DNA of 64,000 nt. Origin: Punctularia strigosozonata HHB-11173 SS5 (Eukaryota > Basidiomycota > Agaricomycetes > Corticiales > Punctulariaceae). This document shows positions 11,101-21,488 of this stretch, piece by piece (positions within the stretch are counted from its first letter, which is position 1; each line of letters starts with the position of its first letter). The position numbers and the translations under genes are program-made. The DNA is taken from the NCBI RefSeq assembly GCF_000264995.1, contig NW_006767438.1:2023675-2087674 (forward strand). The letters are read 5' to 3'. A model generated the notes under the pieces. That model was not told where the DNA came from. It saw only the letters and a program-made list of their open reading frames with translations, and did not search any database.

Positions 11101-11598
11101 CCCTCATAGTCGACCCTGGCGCGATTTGCGACATATGCAAGGTGCGTTTCCTCCTTGACGACCGTCTGTTGGTATTTCGCTAATCCACGGAGATCTCCTC
11201 AGATGTCGCCCATCGTTGGGCCCTTATACAAGTGCCTCGAGTACGTTCCAACTGCTTGCTACAACCCAAGAGCGAAGTATCACTCACCCCTTCCTCTAAC
11301 CTCTAAAAGTGCCGAATGCACCAACTTCGATATGTGCCAGCAGTGCTACGGCTCGGGCAAGCACGACCCATCGCACCGCGTCCTCCGACTAGACACGTCC
11401 GAAGACGCCCAAAAAGCGGCCCTGACGTACGACGATCAGATCGATCCCAACGACAAGATCGTCCTCGGCCTCAAGGTTTATACCAAGCGCGACTTCCCCG
11501 CCAATATCAAGGGACAGCTGCGGCACGGCACGGTGCTCAAGTGGACGAAGAACGGGAAAGCGGTCAAGCCTACTGCCGGATCGACGACGCAAGCCTGA
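8199..11598 (+). CDS. Calpain-family cysteine protease with C-terminal ZZ zinc finger (762 aa)
   Basis: Twenty exons: 8199-8258, 8315-8394, 8451-8471, 8523-8769, 8824-8897, 8954-8999, 9064-9143, 9193-9285, 9341-9462, 9547-9558, 9622-9660, 9721-9873, 9933-10040, 10097-10116, 10171-10395, 10448-10571, 10626-10638, 10697-11141, 11203-11240, 11310-11598. They sum to 2289 nt in frame. The protease core has all three catalytic residues: Cys114 in LGDCWFLSA, His280 in HAYSVL, Asn300 in RNPWG. Landmarks such as VIIDDLLFT and GYCSCAIEDMTGG fit the calpain fold. A beta-sandwich-like region (SSWVLSSQWLEV...TVTV...SQLETRYY) follows, then a charged Glu/Lys/Asp linker, then a ZZ finger (CDIC...C-x4-C-x6-C-x2-C...HDPSH, about residues 649-693). 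The exon at 9547-9558 is only 12 nt. The intron at 10041-10096 uses a GC donor, which is the least certain splice. Calpains are intracellular, calcium-linked regulatory proteases. Confidence 0.88.
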
Positions 11599-12757
11599 AG
11601 CTGTTGTTGACGACATTCTATGCGCGACGTGCGTGCCTGGTGCTCGACGATACATTTCCTTTATGTTATCGAGACATGCGGGCGAGTCGGGTACCTTCGT
11701 CACGGTTCATGGTGCACCAAGGAAGTGGCGTACTGAACATCTGTGAATAAGCTCCATGGCCGGGGTATCAGCCTGTCTCACACATCTTAGAGCTACAACG
11801 GACGACCCAGCACCGCCATACCCAACTCAATGTATCGTACACAATTTATAACATCCCCTCCATCGCCATTCGCATATACTCATGTGTGCCTTCCGTTCAT
11901 CTTCTCTCACACGGAGACGACCGTCTATACCTGTGATCTTACGACAGATACACCGACTAGGCGTTGTGTGCAGACTCACGCCACATGAACGATTCTCACC
12001 CCAGCGGTGGGCCAGAGCCAAAGGGGAACCGAAGCTAATGCGTAGATGATTTCGCCCGTTTCGCGGTCTGCGTCGCTGACCCGTGGGTGTAAACGGCACG
12101 CGAGTGATCGACCCGGGAACCCCTTCCGTCATGTGACATATGCAACTCGGAGGTATTTCACTCATTGGCTGCAACGTTCTTAACGTAGCGCGATCCGTCG
12201 GCGTCCTCTCATGTCGGCGAGAGCGTCACCGAGCACCGGGCCCCGATGCTGAGATGTCCGTAGCCATATATGCCCGAGAAGCGCGAACGTCGTTCTCATC
12301 AGGCGTCTCCGAGACGCTGCGGGGAAATTTAACCTTTGTCGTGTGAAGACGATTGTTGTTGTAGTGGGTCGCCCTCGGTCCAAGTCGGACGGCGAGGTGA
12401 GCGGCGCTTTCTGGTAGAAGTCGTATCGGAGCGTATTGAAGAAGGGGGGAGGGTGGAGTAGATATTGCCTGACGAATCCGAAGCGCGCTCGTCCGGAGCG
12501 GGACAACGTCGGGAGCAAAGCAGAGTATTCCGACATTATTCCCACGGATGGAAGCTAGATTCGGCACCGAGCCCAGCAGGAAAGACGCCGAAGGTCGAGT
12601 GAGCCTCGTTTCCGGACGCATCTGGTCATCGCGCTCGCATGGCCGGACAATATCAAGCCGCAAATCCCCCGGTCATATCCTGCATGCGCCGTAGCTACTC
12701 TCACTTCTTCTTCCCTCCCCACAAAAACCCGTCTACTCGCTGTCGCTCAGGAGCACT
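11599..12757. other. Intergenic, no gene seen
   Basis: Open frames here overlap antisense and carry no recognisable motif. The last 60 bases before the ATG at 12758 are pyrimidine-rich, as expected of a promoter. Confidence 0.45.
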
Positions 12758-14720
12758 ATGGTCGACTGGCACTCGGAAGCAGAGCTGATCCATGACGGAT
12801 GTGAGTACCACCACCACCGTATCCTGTACCAATCGCAATATCTGCATGCACTGACGACCCCGCAGTCATCTCCCTCTACCTGTCGCACGCGCTCATCGGG
12901 CTCTACTTCTGGGAGGTCGTCAACACGATGGGGTTCGAATGGGAGCTGCTGTCGCGCAGAACAAAGTTCCGGTGGCCCATGGTGCGCGTCGCCCCAACCC
13001 GCTCAGCGCAGACCGGTTCGTTCATCCCGAGCTGACTCTGTTCTGGACACCAGATCTTCTACTTTGCGGCGCGGTACTCCATGGTGGCGGCGATGATCGG
13101 ACTGTGAGCGCCCCGGCCTTACCGCTACGCGAGCACGGAGATTCACTCAACGCGACTTCCCCTCGCCAGTCTTATCGGGCTGGACGTGAACAGCCGAAAG
13201 CTAAACTGCAAAGCGTTATGGGAGGCTACGGATGCTTTCAGCCAGGCCTCCGTCGGCTTCTCGTCCATCAACCTCGCCTTGCGAGTGTGCGTCTTCCCCG
13301 ACTCTCTCCTCTCCTGACCAAAAGAAAAACTTTCGGTCGGCCTATCCAGTATCGCGATATGGAACCAGACCCGATACATCGCCGGTCTCTTCGGCGTGCT
13401 CATCCTCGGCCAGTGGTTCCTCATCTTCCGAAGTAATGTCCCATTCCACTCCAGCCCCTCGTTTGGGTGTTACGCAATGGCGACGGCTCATGCATAACTA
13501 TTACCCTCGCGTGCGCAGGTTTACCGTTGACCGCGGTGTACGTCCCCGACTTTGGCTGCGCGGCGACGTCGGTGAGCAAGACGTTTATTGCGGCGAGCTA
13601 CGTGTACACGATGGTCGTCGATACCACCATCCTCGTTCTCAGGTTCTCGCACTCTCGCCCCTCTCTTCCTCTCTGTGCAATGTGTGTTGACGAAACGTCG
13701 GTGTTGTAGCGTGTACAAGCTCGGCGTCTCGCTCCGCGAGCGTAACCCGCCGCTCGTGAAGCTGCTCGTCAGAGACGGTGTCGTCTACTTCCTGATCGTG
13801 TACGTTTTCTCTCCTCATCTTCCTCCTCATCCCCCTTCTCCTACGTCGAACGAGCGCCTGATACCGCCCCTTGAACTTGCTTCCCGATAGAGTCGTGTTC
13901 AACGTCGTGTCCGTGACGTTCATTCTACTAGACCTGAACCCCGTGCTGCGATCCGTGCGTGCCCTCGTTCCGCTCCCCCGCTCTTCACGTGGGATAACCA
14001 TGGGCTGCTGACCTTGGGGCGACCTAGATGTTCGGACTGCCCGCGGGCGTCGTGAGCGTGGTGCGTGCCCTTACCCCCCCCCCCTAATCGGCGTCGCCTT
14101 CCGAGTCGAGTCTCCCACCTCTGATTTTCTTTTCTCCCTCCTCGCCCTTAGATCGCCTCGTGCCGCTCGGTGCGAAGGCTGCACTACTACCTCTCCCCGC
14201 CCCTCGACAGCACGTGCGTCCACGCCCCTCTCTGCCCCCCCCCCTCCTCTCCCTCTCACTCTTTGCTGTTACAACTGCAACAGAAAAAGATACTTCCGAC
14301 GCTCACGTTGTTGGGGTTTTTGGCAGGGACTCGTTCCGCACGTCGAACCCGTACGTGCCCGGCGCGCGCTGGTGCCGCGCGCTCCCGCGCATCGTCACCG
14401 AGCCGGGCGCGGCGACGACGACGACGGACCACCGGATCCGGTTCGGCAGCGACGCGGTGCGTGAAGCGTCGTCCCCCCCCCCTTCTTTTGTTTTGCCCGT
14501 GAGGGTGTGTGTGTGGAAAGGCTGATTCGAAAGGGGAATGGCGTGTTTTCGTCTGTTTTGGTTATTTCTTTAGCACCGGACGCCGTCGACGACGGAGGAT
14601 GACCACGGGGAAGCGAAGGAGGACGAGGGGGTGGTGTATGCGGCGGCCTCGTTGGGATTTGCGGACGCCGGTGGGTTGGAGATGGGGAGGCTTGGGAGGG
14701 CCGCCGCCGCTGCTGTATAG
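12758..14720 (+). CDS. Basidiomycete seven-helix membrane protein, tandem copy 1
   Basis: Twelve exons: 12758-12800, 12866-12981, 13054-13103, 13170-13286, 13350-13432, 13519-13642, 13710-13799, 13891-13954, 14028-14060, 14152-14213, 14327-14456, 14574-14720. The start MVDWHS and the motifs LSHALIGLYFWE, GFEWELL, FRWPM, SSINLALR, IAIWNQTRYI, YKLG...LLVRDGVVYF and ASCRSVRRL match a large basidiomycete family of unknown function with about seven predicted transmembrane helices. The hydrophobic exons alternate with short loops as expected. The C-terminal tail is hydrophilic and acidic. Exons 1-6 and 8-10 have exactly the same lengths as in the neighbouring paralog at 16013, so the two arose by tandem duplication. 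A receptor-like role has been guessed for such proteins elsewhere; nothing here proves it. Confidence 0.82.
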
Positions 14721-16012
14721 GGGGGGAACACGCGATCGGCAAAGTGGAATATGTCGATGAACGATATATCCTGACCGAGCGAGGCTGGCCAAGAACTTGG
14801 GCGTACCCTGGGCCCGCGGAGAAATTCCGACCCCGGCGGCTGAGGTCAGAGTTGCGGTGACCGGTCGCGAGGGCGGAGGGCGGGGGAGATAGGGGCACGA
14901 TCCTTCGGTGTAGTTAGTGCGGGCGTCGTAAGCGCTCCGGTCCGCGAAAGTTTAAGGCGAGAGGGCTGTCCCGCTGGCTACGCGGCGCTCATTCCGTGCG
15001 CGCGATGGTGAAACACTTGCATGCTTGTAGAGTATGTCGAACGCATCATCGTTGTAGAATACGATAACACGGGACGGGTATGTATACATATCTAGAGGCG
15101 CCCCCCCCCCCTTCCCCCGATGCGATCTTGACTGCGGCGGGCGGTCACAAGCGATTGCCTTTGCTGGAAGAAACTTCGCTCCAAGACAGATGCTGTCGTC
15201 GCGGACTTCTTTCGCGTATGAATTTGGTATGAATGATGAGTAACTGATATCTCGGATGGGGGAAGGGGGAAAAAAAGAACAAGGCGATACTTTCAGACGG
15301 ATTTGACAGCGCGCAAGTCAAAGCAGGCATCGTATCGAGTACATATAAGGTTGGGTCAGCCTATCGGAGGCCGCTTTAGGCATCGCCACTTCGGCCACCT
15401 CCATCATCCGAACAGAACGCGTAAATACGATCGAGCATATATACTCCCTTGGTCTCTTCTGTACATAAGCAACTTGAGACGTATCAGTGTCCACGTATCG
15501 TGCTGCGAGTTGATGCAGGTTTTCAAAATGAACGCGCAGGCGGCGTGTTATTAAACCCTAAATCGCCGCCACCTTCTTGAAGTTTCCGCGCAGCTCGAGC
15601 AGTATTTCTATCTCTCGAGTCGCTCAGTAGCGCCTCTTGTAGACGTCTAGCAGCTTGAGACAAGTCAGATAGCGTCGTATTCAACCAGACGAACGATTTT
15701 ATAGATCTGAAGCGAATTTGAGCCCTCCTCGGCTTTCCTCGCACGGCGCCCGGGCTTGGCGGGACCGGGATGTCCCGATTTGGCAAGTCGTTTTGCGGTG
15801 CGTACGTTATTCTCCGCTTTCACGCTCCTTCGGAGGAATTACGGGGGGAGGCGCGATGGTGGTTCTCCGTGGGCAGCCATCTCGAGCTTGCACGGCCAAT
15901 TACCTCCCTATGTCGACAGGGGTTTTTTCCCCCTTCTCTCTCGCTTGCAACTTGGACGACCTGCACGCCCTCCCCTCTCTCCCCCTTTCGCCTCGTTTGG
16001 GGCTTTCGGACG
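14721..16012. other. Intergenic between the two seven-helix genes
   Basis: About 1.3 kb with short homopolymer runs (C run near 15101-15110) and no supported gene. Confidence 0.45.
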
Positions 16013-18019
16013 ATGGTGGATTGGCACTCCGTGGACGAGCAGGTCAAGGACGCATGTGAGGACCCAAACTCGCTTTTGCTGGGTCGCGGCCCCGATTGAC
16101 GCCGCGCCCGTCGTTCCCGTTCGCCCCCGCAGCGATCAGCGCCTACCTCGCGCACGCGCTGTTCGGGCTGTACCTCTGGGAGTTTGCGACCTCGCTGGGG
16201 TTCGAGTGGGAGGTGCTCACGCGGCGGCGGCGGTTCCGGTGGTGGATGGTGCGCCTCTTCTTTCCTAACTTTGGCGCCGTCCCTTTCGCTGATACTACCT
16301 TGACGGGCAGATCTTCTACTTTGCCGGCCGATACTGCCTCCTCGGCTCCCTCATCGCCTAGTGCGTGGTGTGCTCTCCCTCCCGCCATCCTCCCATGTCT
16401 TCTCGTCCGCCGATAGCTGACCCGGCGCGTTTCCGTTATCCTCCAGCATCGTCTCTCTCAACGTCGAGAGCGGCGCGTTGAACTGCGAGGCGGTCTGGAT
16501 ATGCGTGCAGTTCCTCGGCGCGGCCGCCTCTGGGTTCTCGAGCATCAACCTCTCCCTGCGCACGTACGTCCCGGTCTCCCCCCCCCATCTCTCCCCACTC
16601 TCTCCCTTCCCAACTTCTCTCTCTCCCTCTCATCTCATCTGATCTCGAACTTTCCCTCCTCTCCTCTCCCAAAAAAAGGGGGATACTGACGTTCGTCGTC
16701 GTCTCGGACAGGATCGCGATCTGGGACCAGAACCGCTACGTCGTCTCGCTCATCGTGCTCATCATCCTCGGCCACTGGGCTCTCATCGCGCAGAGTGCGT
16801 CTTTTCCCCTCCCTCTACTCGCTTCCTTTCCTTTCCGGCTTACGGCGAAACGGGACTTCCACCGGGGGGTTTTTTTTTCTCTCTTTTTTTTTCAGCGGCG
16901 ATACTGACGACGACGGTCATCCCCGAATTCGGCTGCGTCGTGGCCACGCTCAACCTCCGCCTCCTCGTCGCCACCTTCTTCTACTCCATCTTCTTCGACC
17001 TCGTCGTGCTGCTCCTCAGGTTAACCGCCGGTCGTGCCATCTGGACCTCGCGTCACGCGTGTCTCATGCGTTTCTCTATTGACAGCGCGTGGAAGCTGCG
17101 GTACTCGTTCGGCGGCGGGAGCGGCAAGCGCAACGCGCCGATCGTCACGCTGCTGTTCAAAGACGGCCTGATCTATTTCCTCGTCGCGTACGTTTGCCCC
17201 TTTCGCCGCGCCCATTTTTGTTGCCCTCGGGGAGACTCATCTCGTGCGGGTTTTGGTTTCGGTCGGGCGCGCGGCAGCATCGTCGTCAACCTCCTCGCCG
17301 GCGTATTCATGATCCTCAACCTGAACGGCGTCATGAGCACCGTTGAGTCGTTCCCCCCCACCCCCTCCTCGTCGCGTCGCGTCTTAACCGTCACACCATG
17401 CCTGCCCCGCCAGATATTCGAAACCCCGGCGTTAGTGTTCAGCACCGTCCGTAAAACCCCTTCCGTTTTTTCCCTCTCTCTCGTCGGGAGGAATGAAAAC
17501 CGGAATCGCTGACGCGCTCCGTTTTTTTTTATTTTTAATTTTCCACCCGCGTGTTGATCTTGAAAACCACAGATCGCGGCCTCGCGCGTCGTCCGTCGGT
17601 TGCACCGGTATCAAACGCCGCTCATGGATCTCTCGTACGTATCATCGCCGACGATCCTGCACCCTTCGTGTTCTTCGTTCTTCGTTTTCTGTACTGACGC
17701 CCTCTTTTTTTTTCTTGAAAAAAATTTTTAAAAAAATAGCACGATACGACCGTCCACGCGCTCGCTGCCGCTGCCGTATCACCGGTACAGCCGAGGCGGG
17801 CCGCAACTACGGGACCACCCCCACCCCCACCGCCAGAGCCACAAGCTCGAGGTTCCGTTCCACTCGATCGAGTTCAGCGACCCCTTGGACGACCGCTCGC
17901 GCTCGCACTCGCGTTCGCCGGGGCCGGAGCCGTCGTCGTCGTCGTCGTCGAATTACCAGAAGTATCCGGACGTGAGCGCGGACATCGAGATGGGCGATAC
18001 GCGTCACGATCGGACTTGA
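16013..18019 (+). CDS. Basidiomycete seven-helix membrane protein, tandem copy 2
   Basis: Eleven exons: 16013-16055, 16133-16248, 16311-16360, 16447-16563, 16712-16794, 16896-17019, 17086-17187, 17278-17341, 17414-17446, 17573-17634, 17741-18019. Same start (MVDWHS) and the same core as the upstream gene (AHALFGLYLWEF, FEWEVLTRR, SSINLSLR, IAIWDQNRYV, FFDLVVLLL, LLFKDGLIYFLV, ASRVVRRLHRY). Exon 7 is 12 nt longer than in copy 1, in the loop region holding GGGSG. The hydrophilic tail differs from copy 1: it is His/Ser/Arg/Pro-rich with a serine run encoded by a GTC/TCG repeat around 17930-17950. Function unknown; likely integral to a cell membrane. Confidence 0.83.
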
Positions 18020-18936
18020 CCCCCCCGGCTTGCCTTGCCGTTCCGCATGTGTGTTAAACAAAAACAAAAATCGCATTTGGGCTGTGTTCACCAGTCTCAT
18101 TGGTCTCTCTCTCTCTCCTCCTCTTTACTCCCGCATCTGCATCGGCTCCTCTTACTTTTACCGTAACATGTAGCAATGACTAATTTCATTTTTTCCCCTG
18201 GGGAGGGTGTCTTTGCAGTGAAGAAACGAGGGGGGACGTGTTCGGTTTTTTTTTGTCGTGCGGGATAGATATCGCGGGGTAGAGCGGGCCGGGCGGGGGG
18301 GGGGGGTTTCGATCGGTCTGTGGGCGACGTTTCGGTTCTTGTTGGTTCGTATCCAGGGCTGCCACGGTTTTGACTCCGCCAGGGGGGGTTCTAGATCGAC
18401 GAGAAAAAGAAAATATCTTCGTGTTGGACCCACCCCTTCGAGGTGCGTTTTTTTTACGTGTCTATCCTGTGCGTAACGGCCCTGGTTTTTCTGCAGCTCT
18501 GTCGGACATGGGCGCCTGCTCTGCGAGCGAAAGGCGAGGCTAAGAAAACCCAAGTCGCGTTCTCGATCAAGGCGCGCGTCGAACGGTAGAAGGGAGGGTT
18601 TGATTCCGTATCTCGATCGCTTCGTGCCCGTTCTGATTGACGTCGACGTGTGCAGGATATGCCAGGACGGCGACGTGACGGCGACGGTCCGTTTCGAACT
18701 TTTCCGTGAACGTTTTCCGCGCCTCTGTCCCTGGCTAACTTGTGCGCGCCGGTTTCTCACATTTGTAGCCATGGCGTCGCCACTGCCGGACGCCGCGTTA
18801 CCGCGTCCCCCTTTCCCATTATCTCCAGCTTCCTTTCCCGTCGTGTCAATCGAACGAGAATTTCGATGCCTCTCGCACAGGAATTAGAAAAAAAAATCGA
18901 TCGGGTTGGGGGCGTTGTCTTCGGCAAACATACGCC
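18020..18936. other. Convergent intergenic region
   Basis: Lies between the 3' ends of the seven-helix gene and the oxidoreductase. The minus-strand open frame at 18158-18772 is Arg/Ser/Thr-rich with no motif and is not supported. Confidence 0.45.
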
Positions 18937-20651
18937 TTACAACGGCAACCGCAAACTCTCGATATCGACGAACTGGCCCGTCCTAAAGCTCTCGTTCGCC
19001 ATCAACCCGACGGCGAGCGCCATCGCCCCGTCCCTCTCGTTGGCCCCCTGCTTCGCCGCGTCGCCCTGGTCGACCTCCTCCCCCGGCAGAGCGCCGAACA
19101 GCACGCTCAGCATCCGCCGGTCGCCGCCGCCGTGCTCGCCGTGCTCGTACTCCACGGGGAGAACTTCGGGCGCGCGCCACAGGGGGTGCAGGCGCACCGT
19201 GGCGGGCCCCGGGTTGGGCAGCGAGGCGGTGCCGTGGATCTGCCCGCCCGCGATCTGGGGGTCGGCGGGGAGGCGGAACTGGGACTCGACGACTTCGAGC
19301 TCGAGCCGGCCGAGCGAGCCGTTGAACATCACGCGGTAGCCCTGCGGAGAGGGGGATGTTGTTAGAGAGAGAGAAAGTGAGTGAGTGAGAGGGAGGGTGG
19401 GGATGCAAGTTGTTTACCTCCCAGGGCGAGTAGGCGGTGAGATGGTACGTCATCGTCGCGCCGGTATCGTACCGCACCAGCAGGCTCATGTCGTCCTCGA
19501 TCCCGATCCCAGGCGCGAACACCTGGTGTCGGCAGTATACGGTCCGATCAGTCAGCCCGAACGAAAGGTGAAAAACGCAAGGGACGGAGGACGAACGTTC
19601 TGGTCGCGGTGATACCCGTCCTCGCCCTCCGCGTCGGCGTATATCCTGCGCAACGTCTCGTCGCCCTCCAGATCGATCGCGAACGGGTCTCCCCTGGCTT
19701 CGTCCGCCCCCCGCGCGCGCACGTAGTCCTTCGCCCACCCGGCGCGCTGCCCGGCGTTCCCGGACCCGTAGAACGCGAGCCGGCCCATGCCGGCGACGCG
19801 CACGGGGGAGGCGCCGAGCCACCAGTTGACGAGGTCGAAGTGGTGCCCGGATTTGTGGACCATGAGCCCGCCCGAGTTGGACTTTTGCCGGTGCCAGCGC
19901 CGGAAGTAGTCTGCACCGTGCACGGTGTCGAGCAGCCACTCGAAGTGGACGGAGAGGACTGTTGGGTGATGTTCGGTCAGGGTTTTAGGTTAGGATTGCG
20001 AGGGTGAGTGGGGGGCGAGAGGGAGGGGAAGAGGGAGGTTTCACCTTCGCCGATCTTGCCGGATGCGAGGGTGCGCTTGACGAGCTCGTGCACGGGGTTA
20101 TATCTGACCACGGGGGGTTGGTGAGTGCGCGATGGACCGAGAAATGGGTGTGCTGCTGACCGGTAGTTGAAGGTCACCGTCAGGTGGTTCCCGGTCTCGT
20201 TCACCGTCTGCAAGATCCGCCGGCACTTGTCGACATCCGTCGTCATCGGCTTCTCGGTCAACACCCGCACTAGGCACATCCTTATCGTCAGCCCCCTCCT
20301 TATCCTTTGCCTCTATCGAGGATATACCGGATACGCACGGCCTTTCTGTAACGCCGGCACGATGTACGCGTCGTGCAGCGCGTCAACGCACGTCACGACC
20401 ACCGCCTCCACCGCCTCCTTCTCCAACATCTCGACGTAGCTCTCTGGCTTGTATATCGGCACCGACGGGGCGCCGAGCGACGCGAGTAGCTCGTTGTAGT
20501 ACGCCGCGCGGACCGGGTTGGGTTCGCAGATCGCGACGACGGAGGAGGTGGAGGGCCGGGCGACGATGCCGCGGACGAACATGGACGCGCGCGAGCCGGT
20601 GCCGACGATTGCGACGCGCCCGCCAAATGGTTTCTGGGGTGACGAGGACAT
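18937..20651 (-). CDS. Gfo/Idh/MocA-family NAD(P)-dependent oxidoreductase (450 aa)
   Basis: Six exons on the minus strand: 20651-20339, 20269-20161, 20103-20045, 19958-19597, 19522-19418, 19341-18937. They sum to 1353 nt. The N-terminal Rossmann fold begins near residue 12 with RVAIVGTGSRASMF. The family's EKP signature appears as LTEKPMTTD (about residues 105-113), followed by the FNYRYNP block. The second domain shows GADYFRRWHRQK, SGGLMVHKSGHHFDLVNWW (a putative catalytic and metal region rich in His) and IGIEDDMSLLVRY. Family members oxidise or reduce sugars, cyclitols or related alcohols with NAD(P); the substrate cannot be told here. The protein has no signal peptide, so it is probably cytosolic. 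It is divergent from the MFS transporter gene at 21489 across 837 bp, so a shared catabolic role is possible but unproven. Confidence 0.88.
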
Positions 20652-21488
20652 GCTGAGGTTGCAGGGAGGATGGGAGTTGGTCGATGGGCGCAGCCCTCAT
20701 ATGCCCTCATATAGATGAAGGGATAGCGGGACACCGATAGTGGACAAGCATAGCGCCGGGCCAATTCCCCGAATCCCCTCGAGGATTGGGACATGACTTC
20801 TGCTGCTGAAACTTCTCGGGTGAAGCGGGCCGCTTTCCCGGCAAGACGAATGCCAAGTCTTGATCACCCCTGGTGGACCATGTTCGAGCTACGACGGCCT
20901 CCTGCGACATCGCGGATAGGGGTGCGCACAACGAGTCTCTCTTGGCAATGTCGCGACTAGGAGCGCGATCTACGGGCCGATGCTGTCAACACGCCGGTCA
21001 TGACCACGCTCACGAGTACAGACCGGGTATGTTTGCGCCACATCGCGACGGTTTTCCACGACTGTAACGAATCTAACGATCCCTTCAGGTGACCCGTCGT
21101 TCGGACCGCGAGATGATTTGTCGTGCGCAGCCCTCGTCGTCGAACCGCGCAGAGCAAAAATGCAGGATCTTATCGCGGTTTCGCTGCAAACATAACCGAG
21201 ACCAGTGATAACCGTGGTCAGCTGGTGACACCGCTACGCTATATCTCGACCCGCCGGAACGTCGAAGCCGGCTAGCTCAAATTGGTGGCTGTGTCTCGAC
21301 CAAACCCTAATTTCGACTTCGGTGCTGTTCCTGAGTCTGGAGATGCGGGGTGGAATGCGGGGTCTGCAGACGCGTTTCTGGGGAAAGCGCATAAATACTC
21401 GCAAGGAAAATGGCCTGCCCGGTTCTCGGTCTTCCGCCTCGCCTCCGTCTCTATCTTCGTCTTCGAGACTCCCCGCAATCGCGAAACT
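20652..21488. other. Divergent promoter region, oxidoreductase / MFS transporter
   Basis: Contains no gene. A TATA-like CATAAATA lies at 21390-21397, 92-99 bp upstream of the transporter ATG. Confidence 0.45.

Noticed and set aside
18158-18772. 204-codon minus-strand open frame
   Set aside because: Composition is Arg/Thr/Ser-rich low complexity, and it lies in the convergent 3' region between two well-modelled genes.
18983-19939. 318-codon minus-strand frame overlapping the oxidoreductase
   Set aside because: It is a shadow frame in GC-rich coding DNA; the true frame carries the family motifs.
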